The notes: generated by a model from the sequence alone, not told the origin. DNA of 64,000 nucleotides from Pilaira anomala (GCA_025716855.1 JAIXMQ010000007.1:434001-498000); one strand, 5' to 3'; shown: positions 23,660-35,650, counted from the stretch's first letter. Made by a program: numbers and translations.

Positions 23660-25426
23660 ATGGTTGACATAGAGATTGCAATAGACGAAAACAAAGGTAT
23701 TGAAGCCTTTCTTGTCTCTACATTCTCAAAAATACACGACGAATATGGTCAAAGTTTAGATATCACTTTAGCTTTACCAACCCTAATCACAGTCATTTCT
23801 GGCGCGGGTCAAACGTTGGATGACAAGGTAAAGAAAACGTGTCAAAAAAAAAAAAAGGAAAAAAAAAAAAAAATTAAAATAAAATAAAAAGAAATATAAC
23901 TTTATTGGTGCAGCTGCTTGTCAGTGTGCTATACGTTGTATTCTTGCAAAACATTATAGTCAATATGAAGATCGACTTTTAGAATTACTTGCAAGAAAGT
24001 TCAACGCTTTTTCAAGAATGAATAGTTTTATATGGAAGGAAATGGATTTTAAACGTAAAGTGGATTTACCTCATGATATTATTCAAACTATAGCAGGGTA
24101 AATATATATATATATATATATATAGTATCATCTTTTTTTCTTTTTCACTCACCTTTAAAAAAAAAAAAAAAAAGTGTTCTATTTACATTTATAGGTTACT
24201 CTGCTGTAGAGAAATTTATTGAAAAAGCCGTACTTCATATCAGTCAAATCGAATTACATCCAGCTGATCCAGCCAACACGAAAGCAATTCAACGTAATCC
24301 ACTCGATAACTACAACATCTTGATAAACACAAGTGGAGGATCAACTAAATCTATTTCAACAGAGACACCAGGCAAGCTATGGAAAGTAGACGTGATCTCT
24401 AGGTTAAAACCAACCGCTGTTTTATTTTCTCATTCGCGTATTGCTTGCAGCAAGAAGGAAGCTCGATCCGTTGCCTGTCAAGATATTTTGAATTATCTTG
24501 AAAAGAACCCAGAGATATTTAAACAAATGACTGTAGAAGGAATTGAATCAGATGTTGTTCATCCTTTACCTATTGATGAATCTGATTATGTGACTGCAGT
24601 AGAACCAAACCATAACAACAATAACAGCAAATCTTCTTCATCCTCTGCTTCCTCTTTAAATTCAGCAGATCCAAATCATATGCATATTGTATTAAATCCT
24701 GATGAAGATGCTTGTTCACAACTTTCAAGATTATTATTAGGTGAAGGATTTGATCATGAGGCAGGGGAAAGATTAGAATCTCCCACAAAGAAAAGGATGA
24801 GAGAGACAAGTGATAACATGACCGGTATAGAATGTATGTTCTCAAACGGTTCTTCATCTGTCATCAAAATGGAACAAGATGATTATTCTCCTACGGTTAA
24901 AATGGAACCCCTTCAATTCAATGGTGGTGATACAACCACGGCTATTCATTCTTCTTCTTCTTCTTCTTCTTCCTCATCGTCTTCCTCTTCTTCAGCTATT
25001 ACAGCAGCAACAGCAACGACACCTCCTACTACTACTACTACATCAATGGATATAAACTTGCCAACATCCGAAATGAATTTCAATCCATTCATTGGTGCCG
25101 AACCCAGCGTTGAAATCCATCCAAGAATTATTAGTTATTTCAAAGGAGTGCTTAAGAATACAAACAATACTCTAGCGCATGCACAAAGTATGCCTGGACA
25201 GGCTAAAAGTATCTTTTTATCTCTGGTCGTTCAAAACAAAGATAGAGTTCAATGTGATTGTACTACTCGGCAAGTGGGCCCACCTCATGAACCCGTCTTT
25301 AGTTCCGAAGTCATATTGAAATCAAAAGACTATGTTAATGTCATCATCAAAGTGGATGGTGTTGCAAAGAAAAAGAGGGAAGCTGAAGGTCAAGCTTTTC
25401 AAAAACTAGTTGCCCTTTTACATTAA
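23660..25426 (+). CDS. Divergent RNase III-fold protein with two dsRNA-binding motifs (R3B2-like)
   Basis: Three exons (23660-23827, 23925-24097, 24175-25426) give 530 aa. Residues 12-145 have the helix pattern of an RNase III domain: SLDITLALPTLITVISGAG, then QTLDDKCAIRCILAKHY where canonical enzymes have LEFLGDAVL, then LLELLARKFNAFSRMNSF, and TIAGVLFTFIGYSAVEKFIE where they have DVFEALIGAIYLD. The usual catalytic Glu position appears to be Phe. Residues 155-225 end like a dsRNA-binding motif (CSKKEARSVACQDILNYL). A Ser-rich linker follows, and a second dsRBM closes the protein (GPPHEPVF, AKKKREAEGQAFQKLVALL). One RNase III domain plus two dsRBMs is the make-up of Mucor R3B2, the nuclease of the non-canonical RNAi pathway. 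Homology to R3B2 itself is inference. The downstream AreA-like gene is convergent and only 130 bp away. Confidence 0.72.
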
Positions 25427-25555
25427 AAGGATAATTTTTTTTTTTTTTTTTTTTTTATATATATATATACTGTATAAAAAAAAAATGGGGAGGGGGGGTA
25501 TGTTTTTTTTTAAAAAAAAAGGAAAAAGAGAAATTATATATATATATATAAATAT

Positions 25556-26382
25556 TTAAGAAGGAAAAGAACCCAAGGAACCTACTCTAAATACACCTTG
25601 TTGTTGTTGTTGTTGATTTTGTGGATTCTTTTCATCAATTGAATGTCTTCTTTGTCTTTTTGATATAGTTTGTGGTCCCCATCTTGATGTAGCAAAAGTA
25701 ATGGGTCTACCACCTGATCCACCACCACTTGTACTTGATGTATTAGTAGAAGTAGTAGTAGTAGTAGTAGTAGGTGCAATCTGTATCATCGTACCTGAAC
25801 TCATTCTATTATTTGTAAATTGTTGCGGACTTGATGATAAGAAATTATTTTGTTTTTTACTAGTACTACTACTACTACTACTACTGGTAGTACTACTACT
25901 ATTACTGCTACTACTATTACTACTTAGTGTTGTCTTTTGTTGTACTTGTTGTGTTTGTTGTTGTGTTTGTTGATTTATATTTCCACTCACAACTGGATTC
26001 GTATTTGAGTTACCACTTCGATTTCTTTTCTTGATAACATCTGTTTTTAAACTCAATGGACGTACAACACCATGAAGTTTTAAAAACAATCCACATGCAT
26101 TACATAAAGGTTGTCCTTCTGGGTTACGTCGCCATAATGGTGTGGTCGTTGTACTACAGTTGGTACACATCGTATTGCTTTCTTTTTTAGACATCTCTTC
26201 CTTTTTTTCATTATTTATAGGTTTTGGACTATTTTCTCTTCCTTGTGAATTGATTGAACTAGTAGAAAGTCGATGTATTGTATTATTGTTGTTATTAAAT
26301 GTTGTACTACTTAATGGTGAAGCATTTACTGGTGAATGTGGATTCGGTGATATTAATCCATCTATTTTATAAGAATGATTAA

Positions 26383-26417
<35 letters not shown>

Positions 26418-27560
26418 CTTCCAACGAATGAAATAAATGGTTTTACCTTGAGACTGGGGTAGTGAGAATCCAGTTGACAAATGAGATAAAGACGGAGCTT
26501 CATTCATGACCACCATGGAAGATGTACCTGGAACGGTGGTAACCGTTGTAGCAGTAGCAGTAGCAGTAGTAGTAGTAGCAGCAGCAGCAGCAGCAGCAGC
26601 AGCGGCGGCGGCGGCAGCAACCACTGCACCATTATTTCCATTTACATAATACATTGTTAATAAATCTTCAAAACTCATAGCCCCAGCATGTAAATCATTT
26701 GTACCAGCAGGTGAAGGAGATGATTCAGTGGGTGTAGCAGCAAAATAAGCAGCTTGCTGTGATTCAGGTAAAGTAGTACCTAATTGAGGAAATAATCCAT
26801 TGGTAGGACTATGTTGAATACTTCCTACATGTGTTGTAGTAGTAGGATGGTGATGATGGTATTGATAACTTGGTACGGATTGACTGAAATAATTATGATT
26901 ATTGTTAAACCCAGTAGATTCCATAGAGGAAGACGGTTGGAAAGATGAACCTGTTGAACCACCAGGGGATATCGAATCACGATAATCTTCGGTTATATCC
27001 ATGTCTGCAGGAATCGTAATACTATTCGTACCGTATACGTTTGTAAACATATTCTATAATACATTTTTAGTTTACTCATTCACTCTTATACACACATACT
27101 TTTTGAAAGTACTTACATGATTATCGAATTTATTATTATTGTTACTACTATGGTGATGATTGTTGTTATTATTATGATGGTGATGATGATGTAAAGATGA
27201 AGATGGTGTAGTTGCTCTTGCAGATCCATAAATCATGACATTTCTCTTTTGTTGATCAAACACTTGTTGATACGGTTGTTGTTGTTGTTGTTGTTGTTGT
27301 TGTAGTTGTAGTTGTAGTTGTTGTTGTTGATGATGATGATGTTGATGTTGTTGTTGTTGTTGATGATGATGTTGTTGTTGTTGTTGTCCTACTGCATTAC
27401 CCATAAAATCCAGCATATAAGGTGGAGCAGAAGAAGAAAGAAAGGTAGTTGTATCATCTGGTTCAGGAGGAGATATATCCATTTCATGTTGTTTTTTAAT
27501 GATATGAATAGCTTCGACCTCTTGTTGTTGTTTTTTAATTACCATAGCGGCGGCTTCTTC

Positions 27561-27596
<36 letters not shown>

Positions 27597-27965
27597 TTCA
27601 GCTTCCGCTTTCTTCTTTTTATTTAAAGTCATTGCCATCATACGCCAAGTTAAATTTTCAAGTCTTGAACCATTAGGTAAAGTATCTTTTGCTTTTGTAT
27701 ATAATCTCCAGACTTGAGTAGCTAAAGGATCTTCCTTTTTAACTAAATCTTTATCATCTAAATCATTTTCGTTTTCTTCACTATCACGTTCAATGATTGT
27801 TGATTTAGGCTTTCTAGGCGGAAATAATGAATCGGATAAAAGTGCTGCAGTCACAGCGGGTGGTGTCTTGGGTGATAAAGCTTCTACTGTGGTCGTTCTA
27901 CTCAAGTTACCTAAACAAAGGTTTGTATACTCTTTTTTTTCAGAGCCAAAGTTTGTATTCTGCAT
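25556..27965 (-). CDS. AreA/NIT2-type GATA transcription factor
   Basis: Three exons (27965-27117, 27053-26447, 26361-25556) give 753 aa. The N-terminal part holds the conserved block of fungal nitrogen GATA factors, [18 protein letters not shown] followed by [12 protein letters not shown]. The middle is rich in Ala, His, Gln and Asn runs. One zinc finger, [18 protein letters not shown] then [19 protein letters not shown], has the C-x2-C-x17-C-x2-C spacing of AreA. The protein ends [13 protein letters not shown]. The family activates genes for use of secondary nitrogen sources in the nucleus, and its members are usually controlled by glutamine status through a repressor. Triplet runs coding for poly-A, poly-Q and poly-H are long and may vary in length between strains. 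Other GATA subfamilies are less likely because of the VWRLY...WRMMAM block. Confidence 0.88.
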
Positions 27966-28255
27966 AACTTTTTTCTTTTACTTTTATATATATATATGTA
28001 TCTTTTTTTTTTTTTTTTTTTTTTTATTGTCGTAATGTAAGTTATAAAAAAAAAAAAAAAAAAGAGAGAAAAAAGAGCGAAAATAAAAAAAGGAAAAAAA
28101 AATATGAAAAAAGAAACATCAAGAACTACGATTTAAACCAATCAGGAGGGTAACGGTATTTTAATTATATTTTTTTTTCAAGAGATTGTATCGAATTGAC
28201 TGCACACCTGTTAATTAAAAAAAAAAGATGTAAATAAAACAAGTCATTTACTGCC

Positions 28256-28290
<35 letters not shown>

Positions 28291-28291
<1 letters not shown>

Positions 28292-28952
28292 TACATCCAA
28301 ATACGTGTCTTGTATAGCTTGAATAACTCACGTACGAGTTCACGAAAATCTACTCTTTTTTCTGCAATAAAATAGAATGTCAACTTGCGCCTATCCCTGT
28401 GTGAAAAAAAAAAAAAATATGAGTTACACATATTTTTATAAAATGTTTAATTATTTTATATTTTACCACTGGTACTCAGCATCAACTACTTGCATATTTA
28501 ACTTTTTCTGCTTAATTTTAGACTGACAGACCATTAATGCTTTCGATTCATCTTGTCCTTTTGCCATCAATAAAGTGATCTCATCAGGTAAAGCATTTCG
28601 AAAGATACATTTAATATAAATCTCATTCGGTTGATAAACAACCTTTTGATCTTCAATCACTTCACCCGTATTATGATTTACATTTTTTAATAGTGTATAA
28701 TACACTTCCAGTTGTTCTCGACTGATGCTTTCCATACTAATCTTACCAAGATCATGACCTCGATCCGCTTCTACAATCACCAGTTCTTTCTTTTGGTATA
28801 CTTGTGTACTATAAAACACATCCCATCTACCTCCTTTAAATTCTACCACATAAAATATTGCGTCTTTTAATACGTCTGAATCTAATCTGGTACCTTTACC
28901 CATATCATCCATCTTCATTTCTTTATTTATAGCTATGTTTGGTTTATTATTG

Positions 28953-28987
<35 letters not shown>

Positions 28988-29927
28988 CGTGGTCGTCGTG
29001 GTCACTCTTTCTCTTATAGATAAACTTTCTAATTCTAATATCGAATTCATCATCATTGAAGGTCCAGCTAATGAATGACGTCTTTGATTAAGTAATGATG
29101 AATTACTATATATTATGATTATTAATCACGCGTTTAAACATATAAATAAATACTTTTTTTTTTTTTTTTTACCTTTCTAATAATGAAATAGTGGGTGCAA
29201 GTGAAAACCTTCTTTCACTATGACTAACAGGTGGAGTTAATAAAGAAGATCTTTGTTGTTGAGTTGTTCTATGATGAACAGCCATCCATTTAGCATCTTC
29301 TACTTCATTAGAGAGAGGTGGATTCCAGATATCCATAATGGCAGCAGAAGATTTAGATCGAGTTCTTTCAAACCTGTATAAATCTTCTGGTTCAACATCC
29401 TCATCTTCCTCTTCTTGCATAATTGTATTTAAAAATTGATTGGCAGATGATCCGGTATTGGAAAATAAATCATCATGACCAAATGATAATGACATGGATC
29501 TATATTCACGATAAAAGGGTGATTCAGATACTTCTGGCAGCATGGGCACAGATGCAATTGAATCTGGATGAAAGGGTAACCAAGGTGCTGCTGCTGCTGA
29601 AGAAGAAGAAGCTGAGTTTCGACTATGGTTATTGGTTGTTGTTGTTGTTGTTGGAAAAGCGTATTCATTATGATTTGTACTTTGTCGAGGTACAAATACT
29701 TCACTATTTGCACTTAAATCAGATGGGTGAGGTAATAAACTAGGTCGACGACTGTTACTGCTATTGCTTGAAAATGGTTTCCAACTTGCATTCGTTAAAG
29801 GTGTAGTTGGAGATGGTATTTCTTCCTCATTATAAAGAGACTATTTTTATAAAGTCAGTTTAAGCATAAAATTTATCTTTTTTTTTTCTCTCTCTCTCTC
29901 TCTTACACTTTGAATAGCTTGAGACAT
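28291..29927 (-). CDS. PSP1 C-terminal-domain protein
   Basis: Four exons (29927-29907, 29840-29173, 29105-28467, 28396-28291) give 477 aa. Residues 1-285 or so are disordered and Ser/Thr/Ala-rich. From about 290 onward the PSP1 conserved region reads [20 protein letters not shown], then [34 protein letters not shown] and [19 protein letters not shown], finishing [18 protein letters not shown]. The family includes yeast Psp1 (a suppressor of DNA polymerase alpha mutations found with mRNA granules) and a kinetoplastid RNA cycling-sequence-binding protein. Its molecular activity is not settled. The stop at 28291 overlaps a GTAAGT string, so an extra 3' exon cannot be excluded. The 21-nt first exon is chosen from its good donor and frame fit. 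Confidence 0.85.
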
Positions 29928-30179
29928 CGTTCTTATATATCTATCTATCTATTATACTTTTTTTTTTTTTTTGTTTGCTTTAAAAAATAAAACACGCTCA
30001 AACCACACAACCTTCTCTTCTCTTCTCTTTCTTTTTTTTTTTAACTGAGTGTGCGTGTGTGAGTGTATATAACTTTTTGTTGGCGTTTCTTTTCTTTTTT
30101 TCCTTAAAGAGTTTTAAGAAAAGTAAAAAGGAAAGAAAGAAAGAAAAAGGGGAGCTGAGTGGTGTACGCCCATTTGAGG

Positions 30180-30214
<35 letters not shown>

Positions 30215-30683
30215 GCTTAAAAAAAGCGCGTGATCATAAAGAATAATTTTTTCTTGTATATTATTTTATTGATGCCTTTTTGTATCATTAAGATGACGAA
30301 TAAGATTTAATTGTTGCTTAAAAAAGCCTGTATTATACTTTTTATCGAAATGCTGTGTATTAAATATTGGTACAACAACTTATATTCATGTATTACTCGC
30401 ACAAAAACAGGTTTATTGAATCCCAGTGTGTAAATACTATATGTACTTATTCACACAATCGTTCGAATAAAGGTTTTATTTCTGGATTGACTGGGTACAT
30501 ACAACATACATCTTGTCTTTGTGGTGCTTCTATCGATTCACAAAGTAATAATATCTAACGCATAAAAAAAAAAAAAAAATACAAAGAAAAATGCATTATA
30601 TTGATCTAACTTGAATTAGCTTTTTTATTTTTTCTCGGCTGAAACATTTTATGTATATGTATAATATTATACAAACGATTTAT
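29928..30683. other. Intergenic, no gene seen
   Basis: CT- and TCTA-repeats near 29936-29955, purine-rich runs near 30110-30150 and a 31-nt A tract near 30182 are present. No coding signal is supported. This is the promoter side of the PSP1-domain gene and the 3' side of the FHA gene. Confidence 0.5.
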
Positions 30684-31991
30684 TTAAAGAATATGAGAAG
30701 GCTTTGTTAATTTAACAAGCTTAACTAAGCGTTCATTATCCTATTTTTATTATCAGTAAAATCATCAAAAAAAAAAAAGACTTTCTTTTTACCTTTTTCA
30801 ATTGCTTCAATTCCTTTTCAAGTACAAATAAAGACTTTTGATTATGTAATGGCTTTTTAGATAAATTCGACATGTACGCATCCAAATCCTCTTCTTCTTT
30901 TGCACTCTTTTCTGCATCCGCAGTCTTTTTTCTTTCTACAATTAATTCCTCCATCTTTTTAATATTTGCTTCTGCCTCCTTTTGTTTCACAACTAATTCA
31001 TCGTGTGTTTCTGCCTTTGCTACTTTTTTAGCCTTTTTCTTTGTCTTGTCATAAAGATCTTCATCACTATCATCTCCATACATAATTTCTATATCCTCTC
31101 TACGTCTCTCTATATATGCCATTAGTCTATGTTTATATATATATATATATATAATCTCAATATTTACTCGCATCTTCAAAGGCCATTTTAGCTGCTTCAA
31201 TATCTAATAATCCAGCATCTCCTGATTTATTTAAATTGGCTACAATCGCGTCTGGATCATGTTCTGTTTCCTCATCTTCCTCTTCCTCTTCCTCCTCTTC
31301 TGCATCATCACCAAAACCCCTATAACGTATATACTTTAAGCATCCAACAATACAAGTTTTTTTTTTTTTCTAAGCTTACCATGAAATACCTTGATCTGAA
31401 CTCTCTTCCTGTTGTGGTGTTTGTTCTCCTCTTGCTTTTGCAAGTCTTTGTTGTAAAGCAATCTTCTTTCTTTCCTCTGCTTCTGCTTCAGGATCATACG
31501 GTTTATCCGAATCAAAAATACAAATACGCGTGCTTTCTCCAAACCGAATTTGATCACCAGGTTTCAACTGAACGTATTCTCTACTCGGGATCGATTTTTT
31601 ATTTAAAACTGTACCGTGAGCACTATCCATATCAAATAAATAGGCATCACCGTCTTGGTCAAATTGAATAATAGCATGGTATCTAGAAATAGACTATTTT
31701 TGAAGGTGTGTTGTTGTCAGTTCAGGTTAAAAAAAAAATTGCCTATTTTTCAAAATAAAAATAAAAAACCACACATACTGGGTGTTCCATCGGAATGTCA
31801 CATAGTGGTAAACGACCAATGGTAACAAACTCTTTTTTAGGTCCTTTGACTGTCTCTAAACTTTGTCCATTCTTTAATACTTCTAACCGATAATCAAAAC
31901 TGGAAGGTCCACTCCAATTTGGCTTTTCGTAAGGTAAGACTGGAGGAGCGGGTTTTGTTGTGGATGGTACAGCAGGAATAGCAAACGACAT
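30684..31991 (-). CDS. Kanadaptin-like FHA-domain protein
   Basis: Starting MSFAIPAVPSTTKPAPPVLP at 31991, the exons join with consistent phases. An FHA domain lies at residues 25-150: YRLEVLKNGQSLETV, VTIGRLPLCDIPMEHP, then across an intron SISRYHAIIQFDQDGDAYLF and DSAHGTVLNKKS. This phosphothreonine-binding domain with the R-L-P-x-C-D-I...H-P-S-I-S-R-Y-H-A pattern is that of kanadaptin (SLC4A1AP). Next come WGFGDDA and a run of Glu/Asp, then RRREDIEIMYGDDSDEDLYD, a kanadaptin hallmark, and a charged coiled coil. A last short exon adds DNERLVKLVKLTKPSHIL and the stop at 30684. Kanadaptin is a nuclear protein linked to RNA processing. The role in fungi is unclear. The splice before RRREDIEI uses an internal TATATAG acceptor, because the earlier acceptor would give a stop. 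Confidence 0.83.
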
Positions 31992-32132
31992 GAAGAAAAA
32001 AGAGACGAAAAAAAAAAAAAAATAGACTTTTAAAAAAAAAAATAGACTTCAAAAAAAAGGTCACAGAATATAGAGTTTAATAAAATTTTCTTTTCTCTCT
32101 CTCTCTCTCTCTCTCTCTTATCTGCTTAGAGA

Positions 32133-32945
32133 ATGGATCATTTACCAGATGAACTATTATGTAGTATATTCAAGCACGCAATTAAAGATATCAGTCAATT
32201 ATAAATCCTTCAACTCGTTTGCAAGAAATTCCACAGGCAAAAAAAAAAAAAAGAAAAAAAAAACAATTACATATGTATACTTTATAGGTACACCAACCTA
32301 AAAAAATAAAAATCAACTCTTTCCGGATGATTCTACTGCTTGTTGAGCTCATTTGGAAACAAGTAGTTGATTCTTGGAAATAGTTACTTGGCTCTTTCAA
32401 CAAAAAAGATGACAAGAGATTGGTTAAACATCATTTCACCTGACACATTCAATACATAGTAGGGTCCATCTTTATGTTGGCTTACGGTTTAAGCATGACA
32501 CGATTTGCAGGATACAGTCAAATCATGCATATCTAAACCATGTCATGACCTATTAGATCCAACCAAAACTGTATATCACTATCATGAAGATCAACATCGA
32601 TTTTGTATAGCAGCTAAAACACCCTTCCAACAACGTATACATCCTCCACTTTTTATTTAGGAGGTCGTGTCAGTTGCATGATTCATTTTCGATTACCGCG
32701 CAATGCTTTAAATTACCTATTTAATCGTGACTTGTCGACCGTTGCGATCTATGTGTAGCCGGTCGTATTTTACTATTTCCCCTCTAAGTGATCCTCGCCC
32801 CACAAGAAACAATCATTGTTTTAGCATTTTTCAACCCCAGTTAGTAACACAACGCTGGTATCACACCCAAAGACTTTCTTATCTCTTTTAGGAAAGAATT
32901 TCAGATGATGTATCTGTTTTTAAGTAATAATATGGCAGTATGCCA
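32133..32945 (+). pseudogene. F-box protein pseudogene
   Basis: ATG at 32133 opens MDHLPDELLCSIFKHAIKD, a clear F-box start (substrate adaptor of SCF ubiquitin ligases). It is followed by an in-frame TAA after ISQL and then ILQLVCKKFHRQ, the end of the F-box. Beyond this, frames with short readable stretches such as RVSCMIHFRLPRNALNYLF and NRDLSTVAIYV are broken by many stops, so the C-terminal region is lost. It lies head-to-head with the FHA gene and next to the tandem satellite. Confidence 0.65.
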
Positions 32946-33235
32946 ATAGCTTTTTTTTTTTTAAAAAAAAAAAAATCAATGAATAAAGATCGATTTTTAA
33001 ACAAAAAATCAATATATAAAAAGCTATTTACAGTGGTGGTATATTATTACCAATAGCAATAGCACCTTTATTATGAACGTCATTTTGAAATATAAAGATA
33101 AAGACCAATGATATATGAAGCAATATACAATTGAAAAGCCAATAGCTACTGAGATCTAGCAGATTTGCAGGTAGTAAAACTAGGACCGATAGAGTACAAA
33201 TTTTGCGGGTAAAACCAGGACTTGGGGCTAATTCC

Positions 33236-33998
33236 AAGAATATTACTACTATCAAGACGCGATGCAATCTCAATAGAATCCCTCAAGGTATTCAGATTTC
33301 AAACAAGTAGTAGAGCATCATAATCTTAATGAAAAAACCAGCGCTAATAATGAAGGTCCATACGAGTGCAATGCAATTCATATTTTCCAACACTTTCACT
33401 TGGGACAGATTCTAGGAATCTTACTATCAAGGTGAGATGCAATCTCCCAATAGAATCCCTCAAGGTATTCAGATTTCAAACAAGTAGTAGAGCATCATAA
33501 TCTTGATGAAAAAACCAGCGCTAATAATGAAGGTCCATACGAGTGCGATGCAATTCATATTTTCCAACACTTTCACTTGGGATAGATTCTAGGAATCTTA
33601 CTATCAAGATGAGATGCAATCCCAATAGAATCCCTCAAGGTATCCAGATTTCAAACAAGTAATAGAGCATCATAATCTTGATGAAAAAAACCAGCGCTAA
33701 TAATGAAGGTCCATACGAATGCAATGCAACTCATATTTTCCAACACTTTCACTTGGGACAGATTCTAGGAATCTTACTATCAAGGTGAGATGCAATCCCA
33801 ATAGAATCCCTCAAGGTATTCAGATTTCAAACAAGTAATAGAGCATCATAATCTTGATGAAAAAACCAGCGCTAATAATGATGGTCCATACGAGTGCAAT
33901 GCAACTCATACTTTCCAGCACTTTCACTTGGGATAGATTCTAGGAATCTTACTATCAAGGCGCGATGCAATCCCAACAGATTCTCTCAAGGTATTCAG
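33236..33998. repeat. Tandem repeat of about 176 bp, four full copies
   Basis: The motif ATAGAATCCCTCAAGGTA recurs with offsets of 177, 175, 176 and 175 bp (near 33274, 33451, 33626, 33802, and a diverged copy near 33977). Intervening sequence (CCAGCGCTAATAATGA, CAACACTTTCACTTGGGA) is also nearly identical between copies. The first and last units are partial and more diverged. No coding frame runs through the array. Confidence 0.9.
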
Positions 33999-35165
33999 AG
34001 TACTTCTAAACAAAACTGATTAGTTATAGTACTGACATTTTGTGCTCTGATCTTATTTGCATACCTTATTGCTTGTAAATATAGTTGCTGAACAACCAAT
34101 GTTGTTAAAAAAAAAAAGGCATCATAAGAAAAAAGGATCATTTTCTATTTGATTTATTAGACAAAATGAATCATTTATTTTTTGATAAAATTATTAGACT
34201 TACCATTGATAACAATATGTTTTATGCAGGTCTTTTTTCCCTTGGAACATTGTCTTCTCTAGGCAAGGAGTGTGGCAAAAGAAGAGATTAAAAAATGTAG
34301 CGATAAGGAAGGAAGATTCATTTTGGAATATATATAAAAAGAAGAAAGTGAAAGAAAAGAACAAAATAAAAAAAAAAGATTATTTATAATGAAACCCTCC
34401 CCCCCCCTGTTTGTCTGACGTATGAGAAAAAAAACCCCCCTGTTTGTCTGGCGTATGAGAAAAAAAACCTGCCTGTATGCCATGTGAAAAAAAATTGATG
34501 TAATGGTGTATTTCATGCAAAAGTTATAAAAAACCTTATTCACGTGACAATGTGCCTTGTTATACTTTTTATAAATCCGGATAAAAGTCATCCGTGATTT
34601 TACTACTATTTTCCCCGACTTCGTACCCGCGTACATGGACAGACATTGTACGACTGCAACTTTCTGTATGTATCGCGATTGAATGCAAATCAATACATCT
34701 GTGAGGAAGATGCAGTCCTCATTAAAGAAAATCAAAAGAATCAACGTACATACATTGAGTACTAATTTATCACGGTACACTGTTCAAATGCCTTTGATCC
34801 GTGAATGCCTGACACTCCATCACGCCAGCGAAATACCACTTCTTGTCTGGACGCGTGCTTTAGAAGGTAGCAACACAAATAATCAGCAGCGTTTTCATCG
34901 TCTTGTTCAACATGTAACTCCATGGTTCTCTTCAAGATGTGAAAGAGTAACTCCGGTGAAAACAAATCACGAAAGAACTTTTTTTTTTTTGTCGGCTTTA
35001 TTGTGCCAGTATTTCAATATTTCCATGACCAAGTGAGATGTTCGAGCTATTAAAGTGATAGAACAAACAAAAATAAAAACAACAAAAAAATATACATATA
35101 TAGTGGATAGATGTTTAAACAAGCGAAGCATAAATTGTGAAACATAGCCATGATCAATGATCTAT
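33999..35165. other. Intergenic with a possible coding fragment
   Basis: A short C/A-rich tandem repeat lies at 34407-34494. On the minus strand 34965-34765 reads FSPELLFHILKRT then DDENAADYLCCYLLKHASRQ, which looks protein-like and could be an orphan exon of a lost gene, but no family is recognised. Nothing else is supported. Confidence 0.35.
34407..34494. repeat. Short tandem repeat, 33-bp unit
   Basis: CTGTTTGTCTGACGTATGAG plus an A run and C run occurs at 34407, again (one base changed) at 34440, and as a diverged partial copy at 34469 (CTGCCTGTATGCCATGTG). Confidence 0.75.
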
Positions 35166-35281
35166 TACCGTACCCGCTGCAAAAAAATTCAGACTTCTGT
35201 GGCCTTAAATCGTGTCATAGCCAAAATTTTCAGAAAATTGTGGCCTTAAATCGAACGGCCTTAAATAGAGCGGGTACTGTA
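35166..35281. mobile_element. MITE-like element with CAGTACCCGCT-type inverted repeats
   Basis: TACCGTACCCGCT at 35166-35178 is matched in inverse by AGCGGGTACTGTA at 35269-35281, with one mismatch in 13. The outermost TA on each side fits a TA target duplication. The inner end read from the right is CAGTACCCGCT, and CAGT ends are usual for Tc1/mariner/pogo elements. The 90-bp interior has TGTGGCCTTAAATCG twice and a third GGCCTTAAAT, and no coding capacity. Confidence 0.7.
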
Positions 35282-35650
35282 CAATAAACATGTTGCTGAA
35301 AATAAGATAAAAGGTCCTCAAGTGCTGTAACTGGTTGCTGTACCTGATAATAGTAAAAGGGGCTTGTTGATCATAGAGACAATGATGTGATTTATATATT
35401 AGCCAATTAGGTAATTATTGTAGTGTGAATAAACTTATAGTATCGTAAAGTAGTGAAGGATATCAGAGCATGTGTAATTATATGAGAATTTAATGTGCTC
35501 GCTCACAACAGCAGCAAGTCCAATATTTGCAGCTTCAATGGTAAGATGTTGATTGTAAAAATTACAATGATCAAAACTAATTTATATGGTTGGTTTATAA
35601 TGAGCTATAGGTGTGAAGTATATATCCAAAAAGTAGAAGTACCGGATTAA
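35282..35650. other. Intergenic, no gene seen
   Basis: AT-rich sequence between the MITE and the decayed fragment; I see no coding or structural signal in it. Confidence 0.45.

Noticed and set aside
25701..27626. Plus-strand Leu/Val-rich frames opposite the AreA-like gene
   Set aside because: They mirror Ser/Thr/Gln triplet runs of the real gene and have no domain.
33236..33998. CRISPR-like array
   Set aside because: The repeats are direct 176-bp units with no short repeat-spacer pattern, in a eukaryotic sequence.
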